From GCA-2705995 sp965661625 (GTDB taxonomy: Bacteria; Bacteroidota; Bacteroidia; Flavobacteriales_G; Salibacteraceae): 64,000 nucleotides of DNA. Both the position numbers and the translations under genes were made by a program. Positions 1 through 8,248 of this stretch are shown here, piece after piece (position 1 is the stretch's first letter; each line of letters opens with the position of its first letter). Below the pieces are notes generated by a model, which saw only the letters and a list, made by a program, of their open reading frames with translations, was not told the origin of the DNA and did no database searches. The stretch lies in assembly GCA_965661625.1 (NCBI GenBank), contig CBFIEM010000002.1, positions 62,001-126,000 of the forward strand, read 5' to 3'.

Positions 1-2
1 CA

Positions 3-617
3 GATATTGTGGTTCATTCGTTGACCAAATTCATTAATGGAACGAGTGATACGATGGGTGGGGTTGTTTGTGGTAAAAAGGAATTTGTAGACTCATTGAT
101 GGATGTAAACAATGGAGCGGCCATGATTCTAGGGCCTTCTATGGATCCGATGAGGTCGGCATCAATTTTAAAGAACCTTCGCTCACTTCACCTGCGTATG
201 GAACAGCACAGTAAAAATGCTTCTTACATCGCAACTAAACTGCAGGAAGACGGTTTGGAAGTGAAGTATCCAGGAATGACAGATCATCCGCAACATGACC
301 TATTTACCAATCAGATGAATGCGGTGTACGGTTACTCTGGAATGATACTCATTAATTGCAAAACAAAGGAACTTGCATACGACTTTATGGAGCGTATGCA
401 GGATGCTAATATTGGTTATTTAGCGGTTAGTTTAGGTTTTTATAAAACCTTGTTTTCTGCCCCCGGAAGCTCTACTTCCAGTGAGATTCCGGAAGATGAA
501 CAGCATGAAATGGGGTTGAGTAATGGCTTGATTCGAATGTCTGTTGGTTTGGATATGGATATCTCACAGACGTATGAAAAAATGAGGGCTTGTCTAAAAG
601 CATCTGGGTTGTTGTAA
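3..617 (+). CDS. Cys/Met metabolism PLP-dependent enzyme, C-terminal part (partial)
   Basis: The gene enters from the left edge; its first full codon in the window is at position 3 and the frame stays open to a TAA at 615-617. The peptide starts DIVVHSLTKFINGTSDTMGG: the S-L-T-K segment is the pyridoxal phosphate lysine of the cystathionine gamma-synthase / methionine gamma-lyase family, followed by the usual glycine-rich turn. The C-terminal half shows the family's ending, with a serine-rich loop and an IRMSVGLD segment. About half of a usual 400-residue protein is present. Family members carry out gamma-elimination or gamma-replacement on sulfur amino acids. Which reaction applies cannot be decided without the N-terminal half; a methionine gamma-lyase-like role is likely but unproven. 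Confidence 0.85.
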   Translation, partial: DIVVHSLTKFINGTSDTMGGVVCGKKEFVDSLMDVNNGAAMILGPSMDPMRSASILKNLRSLHLRMEQHSKNASYIATKLQEDGLEVKYPGMTDHPQHDLFTNQMNAVYGYSGMILINCKTKELAYDFMERMQDANIGYLAVSLGFYKTLFSAPGSSTSSEIPEDEQHEMGLSNGLIRMSVGLDMDISQTYEKMRACLKASGLL

Positions 618-793
618 ATCGTATGCTCTTTCACGGTCAAATCATTCAACATGCATGGTTTGAGGCGATGATTTGCAAAATTGAGCATGTTGCATCCGGA
701 AACACTAAGCGTTAAATTGTAGTGAGTTAATATCTTGCTGCTAGCACCTAATAGGTAGAAGCGAACATCGCTCCGAACCCAATCAGATTGACC
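618..793. other. Intergenic region with two interleaved inverted repeats
   Basis: No convincing gene lies here. Two 8-base inverted repeats interleave: CAAATCAT (638-645) with ATGATTTG (668-675), and CAACATGC (647-654) with GCATGTTG (685-692). Because the arms alternate, an RNA copy could form either hairpin or a pseudoknot. There is no T-run typical of an intrinsic terminator. The region lies between the end of the PLP enzyme and the promoter of the helicase gene, so 3'-end processing or a small RNA are the obvious possibilities; neither is shown. Confidence 0.35.
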
Positions 794-801
794 TACCTTT
801 G
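794..801 (+). promoter_or_regulatory. TAnnTTTG -7 promoter element of the helicase gene
   Basis: TACCTTTG matches the Bacteroidota primary sigma factor -7 consensus exactly and ends 4 bases before the ATG at 806. This excludes the upstream in-frame TTG at 788 as a start and predicts a leaderless or nearly leaderless mRNA. Confidence 0.7.
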
Positions 802-805
802 GCGC

Positions 806-2113
806 ATGTCAATATCTACGAAAAGTCAAACTGCACTGCTTGCAAAATTGGGTATAGCTGAATTGAACCCGATGCAGGAAAGTGCTCAGCATGCGATTGA
901 ATCGTTAGCTGAAGTAGTTTTAATATCCCCTACAGGAACAGGTAAAACAGTAGCATTTTTGTTGCCACTACTGGGATTGATTGATCCAGATGTACACGAA
1001 GTACAATTAGTGATATTGGTACCCTCGCGCGAACTTGCCATTCAAATAGAACAAGTACTAAGGGATATGGGTACTGGTTTTAAAGTGAATGCTGTTTACG
1101 GTGGGCGTTCTGGAACCAAAGAAAGACTGGAGTTGAAACATCCCCCAGCTATACTTATTGGAACTCCGGGAAGGGTAGCGGATCACTTGAGGCGCGAAGC
1201 GATATCTACAGCATTAGTTCGTGCCTATGTGTTAGATGAATTTGATAAGTCGTTAGAGGTAGGTTTCGAGCCTGAAATGAAGGCTATTTTGGCAACTATG
1301 CCTAATGTGAAGAAAAAGGTGTTAACCTCTGCTACGACTAAACCTATACCAGCATTTGTTGAGCTTAGGGATCCTAAAAAATTAGTTTTTAATCAAGAAG
1401 ATAAAACACGGCTAAAGCGCTACACCGTTATGAACCATAGCGACTCTATGTATGGTGTATTGGTTGATTTGATTAATCACCTGGAGTCTAAGAACGGAAT
1501 ACTCTTTTGCAATTTTAAGGACTCCATTGCTCAAGTCGCTGAGGTTCTGGAGCGGGCTGATGTATCTTTTGGTATGTTCTACGGTGGGATGGAGCAAGTA
1601 GACCGTGAACGTTCTTTAATTAAGTTCAGGAACGGTACGTATCAGTATTTACTGGCCACAGATTTGGCTGCACGGGGAATTGATGTGCCTGAAATAGATT
1701 CTGTGATACATGTTGAGCTGCCATTTAAAGCTGCTGAGTTTGTGCATAGAAATGGAAGGACGGCACGAGTTACGCAATCAGGGGCAGCATATATAATTCA
1801 ACAAAGGCGAAGGAAGTTACCCTCATTTATTGGTGAAGCTGAGGAGCTGGATCTTGATGATTCACGCAAATTTGTTAAAACCCCTTGGACAACCTTATTT
1901 ATTTCAGGAGGTAGAAAGGATAAAATATCAAAGGGAGATATAGCGGGTTTGTTCCTTAAACAAGGAGGGCTTGATTCAGCTGACCTTGGAACCATTGAAC
2001 TGAAAACTGACTGCGCATTTGTTGCGGTTAAACAAGGAATGGTTGATGCGCTTTTGGGAAAAGTCAATAACGCAAGGCTAAAGAAGAAGAAGGTGCGGAT
2101 ATATGAAGTTTAA
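806..2113 (+). CDS. DEAD-box-family ATP-dependent RNA helicase, DbpA-like
   Basis: A 435-residue superfamily 2 helicase. Motifs run in order: Q motif (LNPMQ, about 20), motif I PTGTGKT (about 43), Ia PSRELA, Ib GTPGR, motif II read as DEFD instead of DEAD, motif III TSAT, motif V ATDLAARGID and motif VI HRNGRTAR. The last ~75 residues (LFISGGRKDKIS and on) resemble the DbpA RNA-binding domain, which in E. coli DbpA binds hairpin 92 of 23S rRNA, so a role in large-subunit assembly is the best inference. The start at 806 is chosen because the exact -7 element lies inside the longer reading. Its stop directly abuts the stop of the convergent hydrolase gene (2113/2114), with no terminator between them. 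Confidence 0.9.
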   Translation: MSISTKSQTALLAKLGIAELNPMQESAQHAIESLAEVVLISPTGTGKTVAFLLPLLGLIDPDVHEVQLVILVPSRELAIQIEQVLRDMGTGFKVNAVYGGRSGTKERLELKHPPAILIGTPGRVADHLRREAISTALVRAYVLDEFDKSLEVGFEPEMKAILATMPNVKKKVLTSATTKPIPAFVELRDPKKLVFNQEDKTRLKRYTVMNHSDSMYGVLVDLINHLESKNGILFCNFKDSIAQVAEVLERADVSFGMFYGGMEQVDRERSLIKFRNGTYQYLLATDLAARGIDVPEIDSVIHVELPFKAAEFVHRNGRTARVTQSGAAYIIQQRRRKLPSFIGEAEELDLDDSRKFVKTPWTTLFISGGRKDKISKGDIAGLFLKQGGLDSADLGTIELKTDCAFVAVKQGMVDALLGKVNNARLKKKKVRIYEV

Positions 2114-3076
2114 TTAGTCTGGACGCAGTTTGTTTAGTATCCAGTCTATGGTGTTTTCCTGCATGACGATATTCCATGAATGTGGGTGGGGTTCACCGCT
2201 GGATCTTACGCCTTTATTTTTGCTTACCACAAGGGAGACATCTTTGTTTCCATTCGCTTTGAGTTGACGAGCAAAGGCAATCAAACGGGCTCCATTCCAA
2301 TCATACAGGTCTCTATTTCGCTGCTCGATAAGGAATTCAGTATTTAGGTCTGTGTGAATACGAATAGGTATTTCAGTTAAATAATTGGCATTACCTCCAT
2401 GGGGTAGGTCATAAGAGTATGGAGAGTACTCTTCATACATGTGTGGTATTTCATGAGGAGATCCTCCAAATTCATGGTGAAAAAGTTGCTGAATGAATTT
2501 AGCTTCTTGCATTCCAATATCCGATGAACTTCTAGTTATTTCTCGTTGCGTGTAGGCATAGAATGACTTAAAATCTACAGGAGGATCAACGGCAATTATT
2601 CCAGCAGGAATAATACGCGTATCGCCTTTTTGTACTGAGCGTATGCCATATGATAATGCGAGCATTCCTCCATTAGAAAACCCTCCTATAACCACAGGAG
2701 TGGATTCTGGAACTTGGTTGGTTAAGACATGGTTTATTACCTGATTAAGGAAAGTTATATCATGAATACGTTTTAAGGTTCCAAAATTATGAGAGGGTAT
2801 AACTACTGTAATTCCATTTGCTAACGCTGTTGTTACTAAATCAGATTGCTTGGGAATTGAAGTGGTGAGCTCACCGGCTCCAGCAATTAGTATCAATATC
2901 CCACTTGTACGATCTGTTGTACGATACAAGTCGTAAAAAAGCATTGTTGAGTCTCCATCGTTTATGTAAAGTTGATGAGGGTCTTGTTGTTGGAGGGTGA
3001 AACGTTCCCGTTCAACACTAGAACAAGCAATGAGGAACAGACAGAATAGTACCAATAGATAATATCTTGCAACCAT
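2114..3076 (-). CDS. Lipoprotein alpha/beta-hydrolase-like protein
   Basis: A 320-residue reading from the ATG at 3076. The N-terminus MVARYYLLVLFCLFLIACSS is a lipoprotein signal with the lipobox cysteine near residue 17. A longer reading begins at 3235, but its 53 extra residues overlap the upstream gene and precede a perfect lipoprotein signal, so it was set aside. Further in, LILIAGAGELTTS looks like the oxyanion region and VIGGFSNGGMLALSYG carries a G-x-S-x-G nucleophile elbow; a late GEPHPHSWNIV could hold the catalytic histidine. This suggests an esterase or hydrolase anchored to a membrane. The substrate is unknown. It is the last gene of a menB - DUF3784 - hydrolase run. Confidence 0.65.
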   Translation of the reverse strand: MVARYYLLVLFCLFLIACSSVERERFTLQQQDPHQLYINDGDSTMLFYDLYRTTDRTSGILILIAGAGELTTSIPKQSDLVTTALANGITVVIPSHNFGTLKRIHDITFLNQVINHVLTNQVPESTPVVIGGFSNGGMLALSYGIRSVQKGDTRIIPAGIIAVDPPVDFKSFYAYTQREITRSSSDIGMQEAKFIQQLFHHEFGGSPHEIPHMYEEYSPYSYDLPHGGNANYLTEIPIRIHTDLNTEFLIEQRNRDLYDWNGARLIAFARQLKANGNKDVSLVVSKNKGVRSSGEPHPHSWNIVMQENTIDWILNKLRPD

Positions 3077-3209
3077 GCGGTAATAAATTTGAAGTTGTAA
3101 AATGTACACCTCTTGGCTTAATTGGTTCAGTTGTTTGCTGTGCGCCAAGGATTGAAGCAAGCTACCATGTAGCGCGGAAAGCCTGACCTGAAAGGGGCGC
3201 CCAAATAAA

Positions 3210-3923
3210 TTACTGAATGTGAAGCTTAATTTCACGAACCAAGGAATCGATGTTCAGTGTAGGGTGATTGTAGTAAATGGTGGGTTCATTGAGGCGTTGA
3301 ATCCTAAGAATTGGGCTGTATTTACCTTGAATTACAAGGTGAACCGTGGAGTTGTTTGCATTTTTGAAAACACCCTTAAAAATAGGTGGTGTTGCGAACC
3401 CATGCTTTTTGGAAGAAATAGTAGGAAGGGAGTCTACCGCTGAAATTTGAGTAATATTGGAATAAGCAACATCAACGCTGTAAATACCACTAATTTTGAG
3501 CTCATCGGTTAACAACTTGACGCGGTCTAAGCGACCTCCAAAGTAAGTGAGAACACCAACACCGGTAGTTACAATAATCATTACCACCAAGGCTGTTCTT
3601 CTTAATCCGCGCTGAACAGCTCCAAAGTAAGTTCCAGTTCTTGCAATAAATAATAGGTAACCAATAAGCGGGACGAAACTTATGAAATTGCCTAAAATAG
3701 ATGGCGCAAATACATAAAGTAGTAATCCTCCGATCAAGACGATAGTCCCGAGGATCCAATGAAACCTTCTGAAGTAGCGTGCAAATCCTGAAGCATCGAC
3801 TTGGGTTTGTTGGTCTAAGGTGAGCTCCTGATAACCGGAAATCAGTTTGACAGGGTCATCTTTATAATAGATAAATCCAAAAGCAATGAACAGGATGCCA
3901 AGAAATACGGTAATGTAGATCAT
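3210..3923 (-). CDS. DUF3784-like membrane protein
   Basis: A 237-residue protein. It begins with a membrane segment (residues 1-20), then YYKDDPVKLISGYQELTLDQQ, which matches the way DUF3784 proteins open (a short helix, then an 'xLIxGYN'-like segment), then three further hydrophobic segments between about 55 and 130. The remaining ~100 residues are soluble and beta-rich and may form a PH-like domain outside the bilayer; this is inference. The gene starts 8 bases after menB ends and is probably cotranscribed with it. No catalytic motif is visible and the function is unknown. Confidence 0.6.
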   Translation of the reverse strand: MIYITVFLGILFIAFGFIYYKDDPVKLISGYQELTLDQQTQVDASGFARYFRRFHWILGTIVLIGGLLLYVFAPSILGNFISFVPLIGYLLFIARTGTYFGAVQRGLRRTALVVMIIVTTGVGVLTYFGGRLDRVKLLTDELKISGIYSVDVAYSNITQISAVDSLPTISSKKHGFATPPIFKGVFKNANNSTVHLVIQGKYSPILRIQRLNEPTIYYNHPTLNIDSLVREIKLHIQ

Positions 3924-3931
3924 TTAGGAAT

Positions 3932-4774
3932 TTATGGTATCCATTTAATATTCGAAAAGTCGGGTTTGCGCTTTTCTAGGAAAGCATTTCTTCCTTCTTT
4001 AGCTTCTTCCGTCATATATGCTAAACGTGTCGCTTCTCCCGCAAATACTTGCTGTCCAACCATACCGTCATCAGTTGCATTAAAAGCAAATTTGAGCATC
4101 TTGATTGATGTAGGTGATTTTTGAAGAATTTCAAGGGCCCATTGATATGCAGTTTGTTCGAGGTCATCATGCGGGATGACTGCATTTACCATTCCCATAT
4201 CATGTGCTTCTTGTGCACTGTAGTTCCTACCTAAAAAGAAAATTTCACGTGCTTTTTTCTGTCCCACCATTTTAGCGAGGTAAGCAGATCCGTAGCCACC
4301 ATCAAAGCTCGTTACATCAGCATCTGTTTGTTTAAAAATGGCATGTTCTTTACTGGCTAAAGTGAGGTCGCAAACTACATGTAAACTATGACCTCCACCA
4401 ACGGCCCATCCTGGAACAACGGCGATGACTACTTTTGGCATGAATCGGATGAGGCGTTGAACTTCGAGTATATTCAGTCGTGGCATTCCCTCTTCGTCAA
4501 CATATCCTTGATGGCCACGGGCATTTTGATCACCCCCGCTGCAAAATGCCCAACCTCCATCTTTTTGAGAAGGCCCTTCACCGGAGAACAGAACTACACC
4601 GATATTTGTGTCTTCGCGAGCATCTAAAAATGCTTCGAACAGTTCACCAACAGTTTTTGGTCGAAAGGCGTTGCGAACTTCGGGTCGGTTAAAAGCAATT
4701 CGTGCTACTTGACCTGATTTTTGATAGGTAATATCGCTGTATTCTTTAACGGTTTTCCACTTTGGTTCACTCAT
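3932..4774 (-). CDS. menB: 1,4-dihydroxy-2-naphthoyl-CoA synthase
   Basis: A 280-residue crotonase-fold enzyme of usual MenB length. It closes the second aromatic ring in menaquinone synthesis, turning o-succinylbenzoyl-CoA into 1,4-dihydroxy-2-naphthoyl-CoA in the cytoplasm. Family marks include FNRPEVRNAFRPKTV near residue 30, the oxyanion-hole segment WAFCSGGDQ (about 75-83), PGWAVGGGHSLH (about 120), and the MenB-specific SFDGGYGSAYLAK with the active-site aspartate and tyrosine region (about 155). The C-terminus GRNAFLEKRKPDF is typical. It heads a run with the DUF3784 gene and the lipoprotein hydrolase. With ubiE/menG at 56870-57598 it shows that the organism respires with menaquinone. 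Confidence 0.96.
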   Translation of the reverse strand: MSEPKWKTVKEYSDITYQKSGQVARIAFNRPEVRNAFRPKTVGELFEAFLDAREDTNIGVVLFSGEGPSQKDGGWAFCSGGDQNARGHQGYVDEEGMPRLNILEVQRLIRFMPKVVIAVVPGWAVGGGHSLHVVCDLTLASKEHAIFKQTDADVTSFDGGYGSAYLAKMVGQKKAREIFFLGRNYSAQEAHDMGMVNAVIPHDDLEQTAYQWALEILQKSPTSIKMLKFAFNATDDGMVGQQVFAGEATRLAYMTEEAKEGRNAFLEKRKPDFSNIKWIP

Positions 4775-4796
4775 GCGTTTTGGGTTTTAGGAATAA

Positions 4797-4804
4797 CAAA
4801 AATA
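4797..4804 (-). promoter_or_regulatory. TAnnTTTG -7 element upstream of menB
   Basis: On the minus strand this reads TATTTTTG, an exact match. It ends 22 bases before the menB ATG, predicting a leader of about 16 bases. Confidence 0.55.
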
Positions 4805-4838
4805 AGTCATAATCGTTCTAGCTGCCCAATGCATTTGA

Positions 4839-5825
4839 CTAAAGAAACCAATAGTGCTCCCCCATGACTAAACCACCATTATTGAGGTATTCAACAAGCC
4901 TGTCGCGTTCCTCTTGCTGTGGGTAAACACATAGGAGTATTCGCGGTTTTTCGTTGAGATCGATGCTTGTATATGCACTTGCGGTGTCGGTTTGCTTTAG
5001 TCCAACGAGAATTGTTGCAATGGATGCTTTTTTAAAAACCTGTTGAGCAAGTGCTTGTTTTTTTCCTGAGCCCCATAGTACCACTGGGTTTGATCCATAC
5101 TTCTTAATCCAAGCGTTTAGTTTTAAACGAAAAAATGCAGGCTGTTGGTAGTTCGGACTGGTGCGGGATGTTCTAAGGTTGTGCTCTCTCCAGAGGTGAG
5201 TTATTGTTTTAACTCCAACGATTGGAGTCCCTGCTTGAATCCAACGTAGGGTAAGGTCATAATCTTCAGGATAGTCCAAGTCTTTAAAAGCACCAACTTG
5301 CGTGATTATGTTTTTTGTACAAAGCCAATTAGCCGATGCAATAACGCATTCCCGATAGGCCCAAATGGAGTAATCGTTGAGGTGGATACGTTGATTAAGC
5401 CACGCTTCATATTTTTGATATCCTCTAGAAATCTCATGGTTGCTAAAATAGGAGACCATACCAGTAACAATACTGTTCGGATTTTTTTGATGGGTTTTGT
5501 AAAACAGTTCAAGCTTATTAACAGGCATTAGATCATCGGCGTCCATCCGAGTGACTAGGTTAAATTTAGCGTGATCAAATGCGGTCTGTAATGCGGAGAT
5601 TATACCAGATCCAATGTTATTAATCCACTTGACGTTGTCTGATTGTAAAAAAGGCTTGACATGGCGCTCAGTAGAATCTGTACAACCATCATTTACGATA
5701 ATTAGCTCCCAATCTTTATGACTTTGATCAAGTATAGACTGAATACATGCTGTAATCCAGGGTCCTGCATTTTTTACTGGCATCAGTATACTAATTGAAG
5801 AATTGGGTGCTGAAGTATGCATCAT
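4839..5825 (-). CDS. Family 2 (GT-A) glycosyltransferase with C-terminal extension
   Basis: A 328-residue protein. The first ~230 residues are a GT2 domain: SISILMPVKNAGPWITACI at the start, ELIIVNDGCTDST (nucleotide binding) near 40, and TRMDADDLMP near 95, whose DxD residues hold the divalent metal and nucleotide sugar. After about residue 240 a short separate segment follows (NPVVLWGSGKKQALAQQVFKK) resembling a small Rossmann-like nucleotide-binding unit with a G-S-G-K turn. Acceptor and sugar are unknown. No polysaccharide cluster surrounds it; it stands alone between menB and the divergent FMN reductase gene. Confidence 0.88.
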   Translation of the reverse strand: MMHTSAPNSSISILMPVKNAGPWITACIQSILDQSHKDWELIIVNDGCTDSTERHVKPFLQSDNVKWINNIGSGIISALQTAFDHAKFNLVTRMDADDLMPVNKLELFYKTHQKNPNSIVTGMVSYFSNHEISRGYQKYEAWLNQRIHLNDYSIWAYRECVIASANWLCTKNIITQVGAFKDLDYPEDYDLTLRWIQAGTPIVGVKTITHLWREHNLRTSRTSPNYQQPAFFRLKLNAWIKKYGSNPVVLWGSGKKQALAQQVFKKASIATILVGLKQTDTASAYTSIDLNEKPRILLCVYPQQEERDRLVEYLNNGGLVMGEHYWFL

Positions 5826-5872
5826 GACGAAGTTAGTGCTCCTATTTTTATAGCTTCGTTAAAAGTTTAATT

Positions 5873-6451
5873 ATGGGTAATATTATTAGTGTTTTATATG
5901 GTTCATACCGCGACAATCGACAAGGGATAAACGGAGCAAGGTTTGTGGAGCGGCAGTTAGCACACCGAGGATTTGAAGTACATTTTATAGACGCCAAGGA
6001 AAGCGGACTTCCAATGTTAAACAAGATGTATAAGGAGTATAAGGAGGGAGATGCACCTTCGGAAATGGCGGCTATTGGAAGAAAGCTTGAAGAAAGTGAT
6101 GGGTTTATTTTAGTATCTGCTGAGTACAATCACAGTATGCCTGCGGGCTTGAAGAACCTGTTAGATCATTTTCAATCGGAGTATTTATATAAGCCTTGTG
6201 GATTGGTGACTTATTCTGCGGGGCCATTTGGAGGAGTAAGGAGTACTGCTGAATTGCGCGCGGTAACTGGAGAGCTTGGAATGTCGAGTATTCCGTCAAT
6301 GTTGCCACTTTCTCAGGTAGGAAAAAACTTTAATTCTGAAGGCGCAGCCTTAGATTCGGCTTATGAAAGGCGTGCCGCGAAGTTCTTAAATGAGTTTGAA
6401 TGGTATGTTGATGCAATGAAAGAAAAGCGATTAACAGGAACTCCTAATTGA
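5873..6451 (+). CDS. NADPH-dependent FMN reductase family protein
   Basis: A 192-residue flavodoxin-like protein. GSYRDNRQGIN near residue 10 is the phosphate-binding loop for FMN, and VSAEYNHSMPAGLKNLLDHF (about 80-99) is the typical second flavin-binding region of the NADPH-dependent FMN reductase / chromate reductase / azoreductase group. It is followed after 31 bases by a YpdA-like reductase gene and then exonuclease III, all on one strand. This suggests a small redox and damage-response operon. The physiological substrate (quinone, azo compound or free FMN) cannot be told from the sequence. Confidence 0.9.
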   Translation: MGNIISVLYGSYRDNRQGINGARFVERQLAHRGFEVHFIDAKESGLPMLNKMYKEYKEGDAPSEMAAIGRKLEESDGFILVSAEYNHSMPAGLKNLLDHFQSEYLYKPCGLVTYSAGPFGGVRSTAELRAVTGELGMSSIPSMLPLSQVGKNFNSEGAALDSAYERRAAKFLNEFEWYVDAMKEKRLTGTPN

Positions 6452-6482
6452 ACAATCAACTTTTATTTAAGGTTACCTAGCT

Positions 6483-7451
6483 ATGGAAGATGTACTTATT
6501 ATTGGTGCTGGGCCAATCGGATTGGCCTGTGGAATTGAAGCACAAAAGCGAGGGTTGTCTTATCGAATAATTGATAAGGGCACCTTGGTTAATTCGCTGT
6601 ATAACTATCCTTTAGGGATGACATTTTTCTCAACGTCAGATAAGCTTGAAATAGGAGGGGTTCCATTTATATCTCACGGCCATAAGCCCACCCGATCAGA
6701 GGCGTTGGAGTACTATCGCAGGGTTGCGATGCACTTCGACTTAAAAATTCAGCTCTATGAAACAGTTGAAGCTGTAGAGCTGACAGATGGCATTTTTCAG
6801 GTAAGTACCTCAAAAGGAAAGTATTCCAGTACAAATGTTGTTTTAGCAACTGGCTTTTATGACTTACCCAATAAAATGGGGGTTCCTGGAGAGGAGCTCG
6901 ATAAAGTGAAGCATTACTACAGGGAGCCTCACCCGTATTACGGACAAGAGGTGGCAATAGTTGGGGCTTCTAACTCGGCAGTTGATGCAGCCTTAGAGTG
7001 CTATCGAAAAGGAGCTCGGGTTACTATGATTGTTCGAGGAGAAGGTATTGGTGAACGGGTAAAATATTGGGTGAGGCCTGATGTGGTAAACCGCATTGCT
7101 GAAGGTAGTATTCAAGCACACTTTAATTCGGAAGTGATTCAAGTTGATGAAGAAACCATCACATTTGCTTCTGATGGAAACAAACATGTTATTCAGAATG
7201 ATTTTGTGCTTGCCTTAACAGGTTATCAGCCAAACTTCAACTTACTAAAATCAATGGGTATTACAATTGAGAATAATCCTGAACAAATACCATCACATAA
7301 TCGTGAGACTATGGAATCCAATATCCAGGGTCTGTATTTAGCTGGGGTTATTTGTGGAGGATTAAAAACAAATAAATGGTTTATTGAAAACTCCCGCATT
7401 CATGCAGAGGTTATAATGAAACAAATATCACGAAAACTGGAGCTAGTATGA
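6483..7451 (+). CDS. ypdA: YpdA-family FAD/NAD(P)-dependent bacillithiol disulfide reductase
   Basis: A 322-residue two-dinucleotide-domain flavoprotein. DVLIIGAGPIGLACGIEAQK at the start is the FAD-binding GxGxxG motif; VAIVGASNSAVDAALEC (about 158-174) is the NADPH-binding motif; and LYLAGVICGGLKTNKWFIEN near the C-terminus is the second FAD contact. No C-x-x-C redox pair is visible, as in the YpdA/Bdr family and unlike thioredoxin reductase. Family members reduce bacillithiol disulfide, and many Bacteroidota make bacillithiol; no bsh gene lies in the window, so that role rests on family knowledge. The stop overlaps the next start as ATGA (7448-7451), so translation is probably coupled to exonuclease III. 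Confidence 0.85.
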   Translation: MEDVLIIGAGPIGLACGIEAQKRGLSYRIIDKGTLVNSLYNYPLGMTFFSTSDKLEIGGVPFISHGHKPTRSEALEYYRRVAMHFDLKIQLYETVEAVELTDGIFQVSTSKGKYSSTNVVLATGFYDLPNKMGVPGEELDKVKHYYREPHPYYGQEVAIVGASNSAVDAALECYRKGARVTMIVRGEGIGERVKYWVRPDVVNRIAEGSIQAHFNSEVIQVDEETITFASDGNKHVIQNDFVLALTGYQPNFNLLKSMGITIENNPEQIPSHNRETMESNIQGLYLAGVICGGLKTNKWFIENSRIHAEVIMKQISRKLELV

Positions 7452-8212
7452 AATTGATTTCTTGGAATGTAAATGGTATTCGCGCAATCGCAAAGAAGGA
7501 CTTTTACGAAGACGTAAAGTTGATGAATCCTGATATTTTATGCCTTCAAGAAACGAAGGCACAAGATGACCAAGTTAGCGAAGTACTTTCAAGGTTACCG
7601 GACTATCAGCATTATGCCAATTCCGCAGAACGAAAGGGCTACAGCGGGACAGCTATATTGAGCAAACGCGAACCTGTTTCAGTTTCATTGGATTTAGGTA
7701 AGGCTGAACACGATACAGAAGGCAGGGTTATTACAGCGGATTTTGGAAGTTTTTACTTGGTAAACACCTATGTCCCGAATTCTGGTAACCAACTCGTACG
7801 ATTGGATTATAGGGAAACATGGGACGAAGCCCTGCTCAAGCATATAAAGGAGTTGGGTGAAGAAAAGCCAACGTTTTTGTGCGGTGATTTGAATGTGGCA
7901 CACCAACGGATTGATATTGCTCGTCCAGACTCTAACTACAATAAATCTGCGGGGTTTACGCAACGCGAGATAGATGGTATGACGCGATATTTAGAGGCTG
8001 GTTTCATAGATACTTGGAGGAGTAGAAACCCAGAAACCGTGAAGTATTCTTGGTGGAGTTATCGCATGGGGGCTCGAAAGAAGAATATTGGATGGCGTTT
8101 AGATTATTTTTTAGCCAGCGAAAATGCTAATGGTCTTGTGACCAACGCATTTATATTAAACGATGTGATGGGCTCGGATCATTGCCCAGTCGGGATAGAA
8201 ATAAAGGAATAA
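7448..8212 (+). CDS. xth: Exodeoxyribonuclease III / AP endonuclease
   Basis: A 254-residue EEP-fold nuclease of usual ExoIII length. It cuts DNA at abasic sites and trims 3' ends in base excision repair. Visible marks: MKLISWNVNGIRA at the start, CLQETKAQDDQ near 35 (metal-binding glutamate), the AP endonuclease signature YSGTAILSK near 67, FLCGDLNVAHQRIDIA (aspartate and asparagine) near 143, and DYFLAS... SDHCPVGIEI with the catalytic aspartate-histidine pair at the C-terminus. The gene overlaps ypdA by 4 bases. Coupling of a repair nuclease to two redox flavoproteins suggests a shared response to oxidative damage, which is inference. Confidence 0.95.
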   Translation: MKLISWNVNGIRAIAKKDFYEDVKLMNPDILCLQETKAQDDQVSEVLSRLPDYQHYANSAERKGYSGTAILSKREPVSVSLDLGKAEHDTEGRVITADFGSFYLVNTYVPNSGNQLVRLDYRETWDEALLKHIKELGEEKPTFLCGDLNVAHQRIDIARPDSNYNKSAGFTQREIDGMTRYLEAGFIDTWRSRNPETVKYSWWSYRMGARKKNIGWRLDYFLASENANGLVTNAFILNDVMGSDHCPVGIEIKE

Positions 8213-8238
8213 AAAAAGCCCCAACAAATTGTTGGGGC
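8211..8238 (-). terminator. Intrinsic terminator shared by convergent xth and RRM genes
   Basis: A perfect 9-bp stem GCCCCAACA/TGTTGGGGC (8218-8226 with 8230-8238) with a 3-base loop. The A-run at 8211-8217 gives a seven-T tract on the minus strand, so it terminates the RRM gene well. On the plus strand no T-run follows, so its effect on xth is weaker. Confidence 0.85.
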
Positions 8239-8248
8239 CTGTACATTA

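Noticed and set aside
3077..3235. N-terminal extension of 53 residues on the lipoprotein hydrolase
   Set aside because: It overlaps the DUF3784 gene and comes before a perfect lipoprotein signal; the start at 3076 fits better.
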